In this document: positions 1-6,267 of the stretch, piece after piece | Position numbering within the stretch: the stretch's first letter is position 1 | How the letters are laid out: each line of letters opens with the position of its first letter | NCBI GenBank assembly: GCA_964496705.1 | Contig: CAZCBJ010000118.1 | Coordinates: 1-11,271 of the forward strand | Source of the DNA: CAZCBJ01 sp964496705 | Lineage (GTDB): Bacteria; Chloroflexota; Anaerolineae; Anaerolineales; Anaerolineaceae | Length of the DNA stretch: 11,271 bases | Direction: 5' to 3' | Translations under genes and position numbers: made by a program | The notes under the pieces: generated by a model | Databases searched by the model: none | What the model was told of the DNA's origin: nothing | Seen by the model: only the letters and a program-made list of their open reading frames with translations

Positions 1-1
1 G

Positions 2-181
2 GTGGGCGTGGCGCTGGGGGCAGCGGTGTGGGTCTGCGTGGGAGCGGGGGTGGTTTGGCTGGGCGCGGCTGGCGCGCAGGCCGAGCTAATCAAGGTGATT
101 ACCACTAAATATTTTATCCATCTACAATTCATGTCTGAAATTATAGCGCAGGAAATGCAGCGGCGATATGCGGTTGGCTGA
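2..181 (+). CDS. possible C-terminal tail of a membrane protein (5' truncated)
   Basis: One frame is open from the left edge of the window to a TGA at 179-181, giving 59 residues. The first 25 or so are Ala/Gly/Val-rich and hydrophobic, like a transmembrane helix, and the codons there favour G or C at the third position as in the other genes. The remaining 30 residues are more polar and come from noticeably AT-richer DNA. I do not recognise the family. The other two plus-strand frames close earlier (near 90 and 110), so the true stop could be one of those and the AT-rich part non-coding. Weak call. Confidence 0.3.
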   Translation: MGVALGAAVWVCVGAGVVWLGAAGAQAELIKVITTKYFIHLQFMSEIIAQEMQRRYAVG

Positions 182-207
182 CAATTATGTTAACAGGTAA
201 ACCCGTT

Positions 208-228
208 ATGGGGAAAGGTCTTGCCCAT
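208..228. repeat. imperfect inverted repeat in the spacer before nurA
   Basis: The 123-base spacer 182-304 holds an imperfect palindrome whose outer arms ATGGG (208-212) and CCCAT (224-228) pair perfectly, with a G-G mismatch and two further A-T pairs inside. No T-run follows, so it is not a classical terminator for the upstream tail. It could be an operator or a weak stem-loop. A TACAAT at 273-278 could be a -10 box for nurA, but I find no matching -35 at 16-18 bases. Confidence 0.25.
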
Positions 229-304
229 TCCAACCAAAATTTATCTGCAATTTCGCTTGCTTCCATCCATGATACAATAAGACAAATGTTCGAGGAAGGC
301 GCGC

Positions 305-1483
305 ATGCCGGTCAACTTTCGTGAAATCCAGCAGCAGATTCGCCAGATAGGGCAGGCCGCGCCGCGGCGCGCCCGCCTGCTGCAAGAGCGCCGCGCACAA
401 GCGCTGGAGGCGCTCAATGCGCATGCCGGCCGCCTGGCTGAGCTGCGCGATCTGGTGGCACGCGCCACCCGCTTCAACAACCGCCTGCGCTGCGCCGTGC
501 CTGCGGCTGAGGCGCTGGACCTCCGCCGCGCTGTCCCCCCCGATCCACCGCCCTTCACCCTGCTGGCGGCTGACGGCTCGCAGATTAACCCCGACCGCCA
601 CAACGCGGTCGAGTTCGCCGTGATCAACGCCGGAGCGGTGTGCCTGCGCCCCGGGCAGCCCGCTGCCCCCGAGGAGATCACCCGCACCATCCTGATGCAG
701 GGCGACGATCTCGAAACCCCCACCGGCTACGTTTCCGAGGAAGTGGTCGCGTTGCAGCGCGACCTCAAAGAGCGCACCCTGCTGGCTGAGCTGGCTGCCA
801 GCTCAGAGCCGCCGGTGGTCACCCTCACCGACGGTCCCCTGGAGCTGTACCGCGAACCCGCCGAGGACCGCCTCTCGCGCGCGCTGCTGGTTGATTACCT
901 GGGCGTGCTGGGCGAGCTGACCCGCGCGCGGGTGATCACCGCTGGTTACGTGGACAAGCCGCGCGCGGACCTGGTGGTGCGCCTGCTCGAATTGCTGCTG
1001 CTACCCGGCGGTAACCTGGAGGGGGCGGGCCGCGAACGGCCGCTGCTGCACGTGCGCGATGAGGACCTTTATCAAGACTTGCTTCAACCCGGCGAGCGCT
1101 CGGCGCTATTCGCCATTCAATCTGCATCCAGCCAGTACTTCCGCGATGAGCTGGCGCTGCATTTCTTCTACCTGAACGTCGGCCGCCCGGGCAAACCTTA
1201 CCTGGCGCGCGTCGAGGTTCCCGCCTGGCTGTGCGCCGCGCCGGCATATCTGGACCTCTTACACGCCGCGTTGGTTGGGCAGTGCCGCCAGATGGGGGCA
1301 AACCCTTATCCCTACGCGCTGACGCGCGCCCACGAGGTGGCGGTGGTGAGTTTTGACGAAAAACAACAACTTGGGGAGATGATCTCCGCCGAATTGCGCC
1401 GCCAGGGCGTGGAGGTGGGCGAACGCTCCAACAAACAGGTCGGCAAAGACAGTCTCACCGGCCGGGTTCGATATGGGAGGTGA
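305..1483 (+). CDS. nurA: NurA-family DNA end-resection nuclease
   Basis: NurA is a manganese-dependent 5'-3' exonuclease and single-strand endonuclease. With the translocase HerA it resects double-strand breaks to prepare 3' tails for recombination. The 392-residue product shows the family layout: an N-terminal charged helical region (about 1-60), the DGS motif after a hydrophobic strand (Asp90), a second acidic strand motif TDG (Asp176), and a C-terminal strand with YPYALTRAHE (about 335-344). Asp90 and Asp176 match conserved metal-binding positions of the RNase H-like core. The ATG at 305 has a purine-rich ribosome site (GAGGAAGG, 292-299) five bases upstream. The gene is first in an operon with the HAS-barrel gene and herA, and its stop TGA lies inside the next gene's ribosome site. 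NurA sequences diverge strongly, so the assignment rests on motifs plus the herA neighbour. Confidence 0.9.
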   Translation: MPVNFREIQQQIRQIGQAAPRRARLLQERRAQALEALNAHAGRLAELRDLVARATRFNNRLRCAVPAAEALDLRRAVPPDPPPFTLLAADGSQINPDRHNAVEFAVINAGAVCLRPGQPAAPEEITRTILMQGDDLETPTGYVSEEVVALQRDLKERTLLAELAASSEPPVVTLTDGPLELYREPAEDRLSRALLVDYLGVLGELTRARVITAGYVDKPRADLVVRLLELLLLPGGNLEGAGRERPLLHVRDEDLYQDLLQPGERSALFAIQSASSQYFRDELALHFFYLNVGRPGKPYLARVEVPAWLCAAPAYLDLLHAALVGQCRQMGANPYPYALTRAHEVAVVSFDEKQQLGEMISAELRRQGVEVGERSNKQVGKDSLTGRVRYGR

Positions 1484-1485
1484 TC
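1476..1485 (+). promoter_or_regulatory. near-ideal Shine-Dalgarno site overlapping the nurA stop
   Basis: GGAGGTGATC is fully complementary to the usual 3' end of bacterial 16S rRNA. It spans the nurA stop codon (1481-1483) and abuts the ATG at 1486, with five bases between GGAGG and ATG. This favours ATG 1486 over the in-frame GTG at 1480, which lies inside the site, and suggests translational coupling with nurA. Confidence 0.8.
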
Positions 1486-2100
1486 ATGATTGAGATGGGT
1501 CGTTTGCTGCGTTCTTCCACCACCGGCTGCGTGGTGGGCTGCCGCGTCAGCCAGATCGAGGCGCCGACCTTTGGCGGGCTGGTGCGCATCCCGCTGGAAG
1601 GATCCTACCAGGTCTACGGGCTGATCTACAGCATCAACATTGATGACGACGGCTTGGTGCGCCAACTGGTCACCGCAGAGGGGGTGCCGGAGGATGTCAT
1701 CCTCGACAACCGGGTCAACCGCAATGTGCCGGTGGAGATCAGCGTGCTGTTCACCGGTTATGAGCTGGACGGCAAGGTGCGCCATCTGCTCCCGCCGCGC
1801 CCACCGCTGACCCTGGATGTAATCTATCCCTGCGTTGAGCGCGACCTGGTGTGCTTCACTAGTGCGGGGCGCTTCGGTTACTTCCGCCACGTGCTGCGCT
1901 CCGTGGATTTGCCGGTGGGCGAATTACTGGCCGCCCACTTGCTGCAGGCCAGCAGCGCCCAGGTTGTCGCGGGCAACCCGGGCTGGGCTGGCGCCGCCGT
2001 GCAGGAGCTGATCACGCTGCTGCGCGATGATTATCCCACCCTGATGAGCGTGCTGGGCGCGCTTGCCGAGCTGCCCGTTTTTCAGGAGGTGAAGCTGTGA
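1486..2100 (+). CDS. HAS-barrel-like protein between nurA and herA, resembling a detached HerA N-terminal domain
   Basis: The product is 204 residues long, with no signal peptide, transmembrane segment or nucleotide-binding motif. Residues about 4-52 read like a HAS-barrel (the HerA/ATP synthase beta barrel). The stretch GGLVRIP (30-36) followed by VYGLIYSI (43-50) lines up by eye with GGFVVIE (34-40) and FYGLVTDL (46-53) in the neighbouring HerA. The similarity continues: VPEDVI (67-72) matches LPEDLA in HerA, and both are followed by strand-rich sequence. The C-terminal 60 residues (about 145-204) look helical and have no HerA counterpart that I can see. The gene starts on the ribosome site at the nurA stop, and its own stop TGA overlaps the GTG of herA. 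I infer an accessory subunit of the HerA-NurA machine, perhaps joining the HAS-barrel platform on which HerA contacts NurA. The biochemical role is unknown. Confidence 0.85.
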   Translation: MIEMGRLLRSSTTGCVVGCRVSQIEAPTFGGLVRIPLEGSYQVYGLIYSINIDDDGLVRQLVTAEGVPEDVILDNRVNRNVPVEISVLFTGYELDGKVRHLLPPRPPLTLDVIYPCVERDLVCFTSAGRFGYFRHVLRSVDLPVGELLAAHLLQASSAQVVAGNPGWAGAAVQELITLLRDDYPTLMSVLGALAELPVFQEVKL

Positions 2101-3797
2101 GCGCGGATTTCAAAGTCATCGGTTATGTCGTCGGTGGGGGATTGAAAGAAAACCTGCGTGTGCGCCTGACGGTATCCCCGCAGGCAGTGCAGGAGGGCGG
2201 GTTCGTGGTGATCGAATCCTTTGAGTGGCTGTTCTACGGTCTGGTGACCGACCTGCAGCTTGGCGCCACCGATCCGCGTTTTGCCGACGAGCAAAGCGAG
2301 CAGCGCCTGCCGGAGGACCTGGCGCGTCTGCTGCATGGGCAGACGCTGTTCACCAACCTGGAAGTGCTGCCGGCTTTGATGTTGGAGTCCGGCCCGCCTC
2401 TCGATTCGCCCGAATATCCCGCCTGGCGCGCCGGTCATCCTGAAGACCAGCAAAATCCGCTGCCGGTCAAGACGATCCCCTCACACCACGCCCCGGTGCG
2501 CATGGCTGAGGCTGGCGATGTGGCGGCCATCTTTGGCAAAGCCGACCAAAAGGGCAACTTTGTCATCGGCTATACCCGCGAGCAGGGCCATCCGGTGTGT
2601 CTCAACCTGGAAAAGTTCGTCCAGCGTTCTTCGGGCATCTTCGGCGCCACTGGCACCGGCAAATCCTTCCTCACCCGCATCATCCTGGCCGGACTGATCA
2701 AAGCCGGCAGCGCTTCGGTGCTGGTCTTCGACATGCACAACGAGTACGGTTTCGACGATACCTCGTCGGATACCAACACGCGCGTGATTGGGCTGAAAAC
2801 CAAATTCCGCTCACGGGTGCGCGTGGTGGGTCTGGGAGCAGGTGCCGCCATCCGCGGCAACCCGCCCGATTTCAACCTGGTACTGTCCGAATCCGACATT
2901 CAGCCCGCCGACATCGAGCTGCTCGCGCGCGAGCTGAACCTGCGCGAGACCACCCCCACCACGCTCTCGGCGCTGGTGCAGGAGTTTGGTCGCGATAAAT
3001 GGTTCCATGAATTCAAGCAGATGAAAATGGGCACGACGGTGGTCGATGAGGAAACCGGCAAGAAATTTCCCGCTCCGGACAGCGTGGCATACTGGGCCAA
3101 CCGCGCCGGAGTGAATCAAATGGCTGCCGAGGGCTTACACGACAAGCTGCGCCGCGTTTTCGACCTGCCCTATATCATGGAAGATCCTCCGGTTGACACG
3201 CTGCAAGAGATCATCAAGGCGCTGGAAGCCGGGCAGAACGTGGTGCTTTCCTTCGGGAAGCACGAATCCGACCTGGATTACCTGCTGGTGACCAACCTGC
3301 TGTCGCGCCGCATCCGCGACGCCTGGGAGCGCAAGACCAATCAGTACCGCAGCCAGGGCGGGAAGGAACCCCGCCCGCTGGTCATCGTGGTCGAAGAGGC
3401 GCATAAACTGCTCAACCGCGAGATGGCCGCTCAGACCACCTTCAGCACCATCGCGCGCGAGATGCGCAAGTACTATGTCACCTTGCTGATCATCGACCAG
3501 CGTCCCTCACAAATCTACGATGAGGTCATGTCCCAGCTCGGCACGCGCATCTCGGGCTGGCTGGGGGATGAGGCGGACATCCAGGCCGTTCTCTCCGGGT
3601 TGGCCGGGCGCGACGCGCTGCGTGGAATGCTCGCCCGCCTGCAGCCGAAAGAGGAAGTGCTCATGCTCGGCTGGGGAGTGCCTATGCCCATCCCGGTCCG
3701 CTCGCGCAGGTATGACTCAATCTTCTGGCAGGATTTGATCGGGCTTGGCCCTGATAAGGCTGATGAATCCCGCCTGCTCAAAGAATTGGGTTATTGA
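2097..3797 (+). CDS. herA: HerA-family hexameric DNA translocase ATPase
   Basis: HerA is a FtsK/HerA-class ring ATPase that pumps duplex DNA into the NurA nuclease during end resection. The product has 566 residues. The N-terminal HAS-barrel is about 5-55. The RecA-like core carries Walker A GATGTGKS (183-190), FDMHNEYG (211-218, the family's DPHGEY-like strand), Walker B LVIVVEEAH (428-436, with Glu433-Glu434 in place of the more usual Asp-Glu), and the sensor strand IIDQRPSQI (465-473). A region of about 150 residues between the Walker motifs holds the helical insertions. A basic RSRRY motif (535-539) precedes the C-terminal tail. The start is GTG 2097, overlapping the preceding stop as GTGA, with AGGAGG at 2084-2089 seven bases upstream. 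The gene ends with TGA at 3795-3797, directly against the end of the opposing gene. Defence-associated HerA variants exist, but the NurA partner points to repair. Confidence 0.95.
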   Translation: MSADFKVIGYVVGGGLKENLRVRLTVSPQAVQEGGFVVIESFEWLFYGLVTDLQLGATDPRFADEQSEQRLPEDLARLLHGQTLFTNLEVLPALMLESGPPLDSPEYPAWRAGHPEDQQNPLPVKTIPSHHAPVRMAEAGDVAAIFGKADQKGNFVIGYTREQGHPVCLNLEKFVQRSSGIFGATGTGKSFLTRIILAGLIKAGSASVLVFDMHNEYGFDDTSSDTNTRVIGLKTKFRSRVRVVGLGAGAAIRGNPPDFNLVLSESDIQPADIELLARELNLRETTPTTLSALVQEFGRDKWFHEFKQMKMGTTVVDEETGKKFPAPDSVAYWANRAGVNQMAAEGLHDKLRRVFDLPYIMEDPPVDTLQEIIKALEAGQNVVLSFGKHESDLDYLLVTNLLSRRIRDAWERKTNQYRSQGGKEPRPLVIVVEEAHKLLNREMAAQTTFSTIAREMRKYYVTLLIIDQRPSQIYDEVMSQLGTRISGWLGDEADIQAVLSGLAGRDALRGMLARLQPKEEVLMLGWGVPMPIPVRSRRYDSIFWQDLIGLGPDKADESRLLKELGY

Positions 3798-4250
3798 TTA
3801 TTTCCACCAATAAAAGAAGACCAATGCCACCGTGCAGCCCAGCAGAAATCCGCCGATCACCTGGCGCGGGGTGTGCCCGAGCACTTCCTTTAGCTGGTTC
3901 TCGGAAATGGGATGTCCGGCCAACAATTCATTGATGATGGTGTTGATGCGCTTGGCGTGTAACCCCGCTTGACGCCGGATACCAGCCGCGTCATATAGCA
4001 CCACCATCGCCACTGCCAGCGCCAACGCGAAGACCGGCGTGTCAAAGCCGTGCCACAAACCGATGGCCAGCATGGTTGAGGTGACCAATGCTGAATGCGA
4101 GCTGGGCATACCGCCGGTGCTGATCAGGATACCCCAGTTGATCTTGCGGGTCAGCAAATACTCAATCGGCATTTTGAGCAGTTGAGCCAGCAGCCAGGCG
4201 GTCAGGCTGGTCAATAGAACCTTATTCACCGTCAGTTGATCCCAGACCAT
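3798..4250 (-). CDS. divergent PAP2 family (DUF212/YuiD-like) integral membrane protein
   Basis: This 150-residue protein belongs to the DUF212/YuiD family, distantly related to PAP2 lipid phosphatases and vanadium haloperoxidases. The diagnostic motifs are STGGMPSSHSA (44-54) and YDAAGIRRQAG (86-96), followed by LGHTPRQV (124-131). The His and Arg residues in these motifs correspond to PAP2 phosphatase motifs, so a lipid- or polyprenyl-phosphate substrate is plausible but unproven. About four hydrophobic segments are visible (near 8-24, 55-67, 72-87 and 132-148), so it should sit in the membrane. I start it at ATG 4250, which has GAGGA (4259-4263) eight bases upstream; an in-frame GTG at 4265 is the alternative. 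The first codons overlap the end of xseB, and the stop abuts the herA stop. It is the last gene of the xseA-xseB operon. Confidence 0.92.
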   Translation of the reverse strand: MVWDQLTVNKVLLTSLTAWLLAQLLKMPIEYLLTRKINWGILISTGGMPSSHSALVTSTMLAIGLWHGFDTPVFALALAVAMVVLYDAAGIRRQAGLHAKRINTIINELLAGHPISENQLKEVLGHTPRQVIGGFLLGCTVALVFFYWWK

Positions 4251-4500
4251 GTTGCGTTTCCTCACCAGCCAGCCATTGGATTTCCTCGCCCGTCAGTTGC
4301 CGCACGCGCAGCTCGGTTTCCTCTAATAGACCTGCGCAGCGCTGCGCCAGAGCCTGACCGCGCTCGAAGAGTGCCAGCGATTCCTGTAAGCTGGTTTTTC
4401 CGTTCTCCAGTGCGGTGATGATCTGTTCCAGCTCAGCCAGTGCCTGTTCGTAGCTGAGCGCTTCTGGCGGGGTGAGAGGATTGTCTGGTGAGTTGTTCAT
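4222..4500 (-). CDS. xseB: exodeoxyribonuclease VII small subunit
   Basis: XseB binds several-fold to XseA to form exonuclease VII, which degrades single-stranded DNA from both ends into short oligonucleotides. The 92-residue product shows the conserved pattern SYEQALAELEQIITALENG (16-34), the helix SLQESLALFERGQALAQRC (37-55), and the distal E-LRVRQL segment (63-69). Together these form the antiparallel helical hairpin of the family; the acidic tail after residue 72 is variable. The gene follows xseA by 51 bases and overlaps the downstream membrane-protein gene by 29 bases at its 3' end. The ATG at 4500 has only a weak purine-rich site upstream. Confidence 0.95.
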   Translation of the reverse strand: MNNSPDNPLTPPEALSYEQALAELEQIITALENGKTSLQESLALFERGQALAQRCAGLLEETELRVRQLTGEEIQWLAGEETQHGLGSTDGE

Positions 4501-4518
4501 GTCGTATTTTTCTCTTTC

Positions 4519-4542
4519 CGCCCGAAATATGCAGACCGGGCG
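4519..4542 (-). other. stem-loop between xseA and xseB
   Basis: The 51-base gap contains CGCCCG (4519-4524) and its exact reverse complement CGGGCG (4537-4542), separated by 12 bases. On the minus-strand transcript it lies just after the xseA stop and before the purine-rich xseB leader. It lacks a T-run in either direction, so it is not a clear intrinsic terminator. It could stabilise or process the mRNA and so help set the XseA:XseB ratio. Confidence 0.3.
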
Positions 4543-4551
4543 AGGTTAAGT

Positions 4552-5781
4552 TTACCCGTTTTCAGGCCCATTCGAGGCCACTACGGCCCCAAAATTTCCG
4601 TCGCTGACCTGCACCTGAAGCGACTCGCCGGGTTTGACCTGGTCTACGCTGCGCACCAGTTGACCATCCGCCGCTGCCACGAGTGCGTAGCCGCGACCCA
4701 GCACCGCTGCCGGATTGAGCGCCACCAGGCGGGTGCGCAGCCCTTCCAACCGCGCCCGTTCCAGCGCCAGCCGGTGCCCCAGGATGCGTTGCCCGGTCGC
4801 CTGCAAAGTGTCCAGGCGCTGGCGCTCGTCCTGAACACGGCGCAAGGGTGAACTGCGCTCCAGGCGCTGGCGCGATACCATCAGGGAATCTCGTTCATCC
4901 TCCAGGCGTTGGCGTAAACCATTGACCAGCCGCGCGATCCATCCACTTAATGCGCTGCGCAGTTCAGCCACATCGGGTGTGGCCAACACGGCCGCCGCAG
5001 TGGGAGTCGGCGCGCGCAGGTCGGCTGCAAAATCCGCCAGGGTGAAGTCGGTCTCATGCCCCACACCGCTGATCACCGGCGCCTGCGAGGCAGCCACCGC
5101 TCGCACCACCCGCTCGTCATTGAATGCCCACAGGTCTTCCAGCGACCCGCCGCCGCGCGCCAGCAGGATCACGTCTGGCTGCACCAGGCGGTTCAGCGCA
5201 CGCAGCGCAGCCACGAGCTGCGCCGGAGCCTCCTCGCCCTGCACTGCGCTGGGAGCCAGGATCACTTCAGCCAATGGGTAACGCCGGCGCAGCGTGTTGA
5301 GGATATCCTGCAGCGCAGCACCGCTGGCTGATGTGACGATGCCAATGCGCCGTGGTCGTTCCGGGATCGGACGCTTGCGCTCAATGGCGAACAAGCCTTC
5401 GCTTTCCAGCCGCGCTTTGAGGCGCAGGAATTCCTGCAGCAACCGCCCCTCTCCACCCAGGCGTAAAGTATCTACATATAACTGATAGTTGCCGTCCCGC
5501 TCGTAAACACTGACCGCGCCGTGCGCCTCAATGGCCAACCCATTTTGCAAATCCGCGCGGATGCGCAGGGCGGTGCTGCGCCAGATCACGCAGCGCAGCG
5601 AGGCATTTTGATCTTTGAGGGTGAAATAGATGTGACCGGAAGTGGGACGTGACAGGTTGGAGATTTCACCCTGCACCCACACATTACGCAGCACCTCGTC
5701 GCTGTCCATCAGCTCGCGCAGATACATGTTTAACTGGCTGACCGTCAGCGATAAGGTTGGCAGCAGGGGTGGTTGCACCAT
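4552..5781 (-). CDS. xseA: exodeoxyribonuclease VII large subunit
   Basis: XseA is the catalytic subunit of exonuclease VII. The 409-residue product is of usual length. It has the N-terminal OB-fold (about 10-108; VWVQGEISNLSRPTSGHIYF at 34-53), the catalytic core from RIGIVTSASGAA (145-156) through DVILLARGGGSLEDLWAFND (203-222) and VISGVGHETDFTLAD (236-250) to RAPTPTAAA (256-264), a long charged helical stretch (about 275-355) where XseB binds, and the C-terminal NPAAVLGRGYAL (356-367) with the last beta segment. All usual core motifs are present, so it should be active. ATG 5781 fits the family N-terminus. No Shine-Dalgarno sequence precedes it, and the best promoter would start the transcript at or within a few bases of this codon. 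It is first in an operon with xseB and the DUF212 gene. Confidence 0.97.
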   Translation of the reverse strand: MVQPPLLPTLSLTVSQLNMYLRELMDSDEVLRNVWVQGEISNLSRPTSGHIYFTLKDQNASLRCVIWRSTALRIRADLQNGLAIEAHGAVSVYERDGNYQLYVDTLRLGGEGRLLQEFLRLKARLESEGLFAIERKRPIPERPRRIGIVTSASGAALQDILNTLRRRYPLAEVILAPSAVQGEEAPAQLVAALRALNRLVQPDVILLARGGGSLEDLWAFNDERVVRAVAASQAPVISGVGHETDFTLADFAADLRAPTPTAAAVLATPDVAELRSALSGWIARLVNGLRQRLEDERDSLMVSRQRLERSSPLRRVQDERQRLDTLQATGQRILGHRLALERARLEGLRTRLVALNPAAVLGRGYALVAAADGQLVRSVDQVKPGESLQVQVSDGNFGAVVASNGPENG

Positions 5782-5787
5782 AAATCT

Positions 5788-5816
5788 AGGATAATATAAC
5801 TCGGGGCGCGTGTCAA
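5788..5816 (-). promoter_or_regulatory. probable xseA promoter giving a leaderless transcript
   Basis: On the minus strand a perfect -35 TTGACA (5811-5816) is followed after 17 bases by TATCCT (5788-5793), a 4/6 match to the -10 consensus. A transcript starting seven bases beyond the -10 would begin at 5781, the A of the xseA ATG. An alternative -10, TATTAT (5791-5796), has only a 14-base spacer and would give a leader of about three bases. The -35 overlaps the stop codon of the upstream Fur-family gene. Confidence 0.6.
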
Positions 5817-6259
5817 ACCAAAGCGCCTGGCGAGTCCTGTAAACACGCCCGGCAAATTCCGTACAGCGTCAAGTGGTCGAATTCCACCGCGAAGTCGTAC
5901 AGTTTGCGGATTTTGTGTGCCGTGTCTGCCAGATCATCGCCTGCCATTTCAATCTGTCCACTGCACTGGCGGCAGATCAGATGATGATGAGGCTTGCCCA
6001 ACGCGATTTCATAGAACGCTTCTCCCTGCAGGTTCTGTATTCGGGCTACCAGCCCGATGCGGGTTAAAAAATCAAGGTTGCGGTAAACCGTGGTCAAATT
6101 AACCGCTGGCGCCTGGTTGTTGACCAGACTAAAAATATCATCCAGTCGGGCCGTCCCATTCTGAGCGCAGATTGCATCCAGGATCATCTGGCGTTGGAGG
6201 GTCATTCGGCTGCCCCGACTGTGCAGGTAAGCTTTGAGGTCAATTGAATTGTGGGACAT
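5813..6259 (-). CDS. Fur-family metal-responsive transcriptional regulator
   Basis: This is a 148-residue Fur/Zur/PerR-type repressor. The N-terminal winged helix includes RMTLQRQMILDAI (18-30) and the recognition region VNLTTVYRNLDFL (53-65). The C-terminal dimerisation domain has FYEIALGKPHHHLICRQC (82-99) with a His cluster (91-93). Cys96/Cys99 and Cys136/Cys139 form two CxxC pairs, the structural zinc site. His129 in FDHLTLYGIC fits a regulatory metal ligand. The metal sensed cannot be read from the sequence. The gene starts eight bases after the cbiO stop and is last in the cbiM-cbiQ-cbiO operon, so control of cobalt/nickel import is the likely job, perhaps as a Nur-like nickel sensor; Zur or Fur roles are not excluded. 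No good ribosome site is seen before the ATG at 6259, so translation may depend on coupling to cbiO. Confidence 0.93.
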   Translation of the reverse strand: MSHNSIDLKAYLHSRGSRMTLQRQMILDAICAQNGTARLDDIFSLVNNQAPAVNLTTVYRNLDFLTRIGLVARIQNLQGEAFYEIALGKPHHHLICRQCSGQIEMAGDDLADTAHKIRKLYDFAVEFDHLTLYGICRACLQDSPGALV

Positions 6260-6267
6260 GGCGGCTG

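Noticed and set aside
1312..1890. 192-residue minus-strand frame
   Set aside because: Antisense to the end of nurA and the HAS-barrel gene, both supported by ribosome sites and neighbours.
305..3797. HerA-NurA locus as an anti-phage defence island
   Set aside because: No toxin-like or effector partner, recombinase or other defence gene is adjacent; neighbours are housekeeping, so a repair role is the simpler reading.
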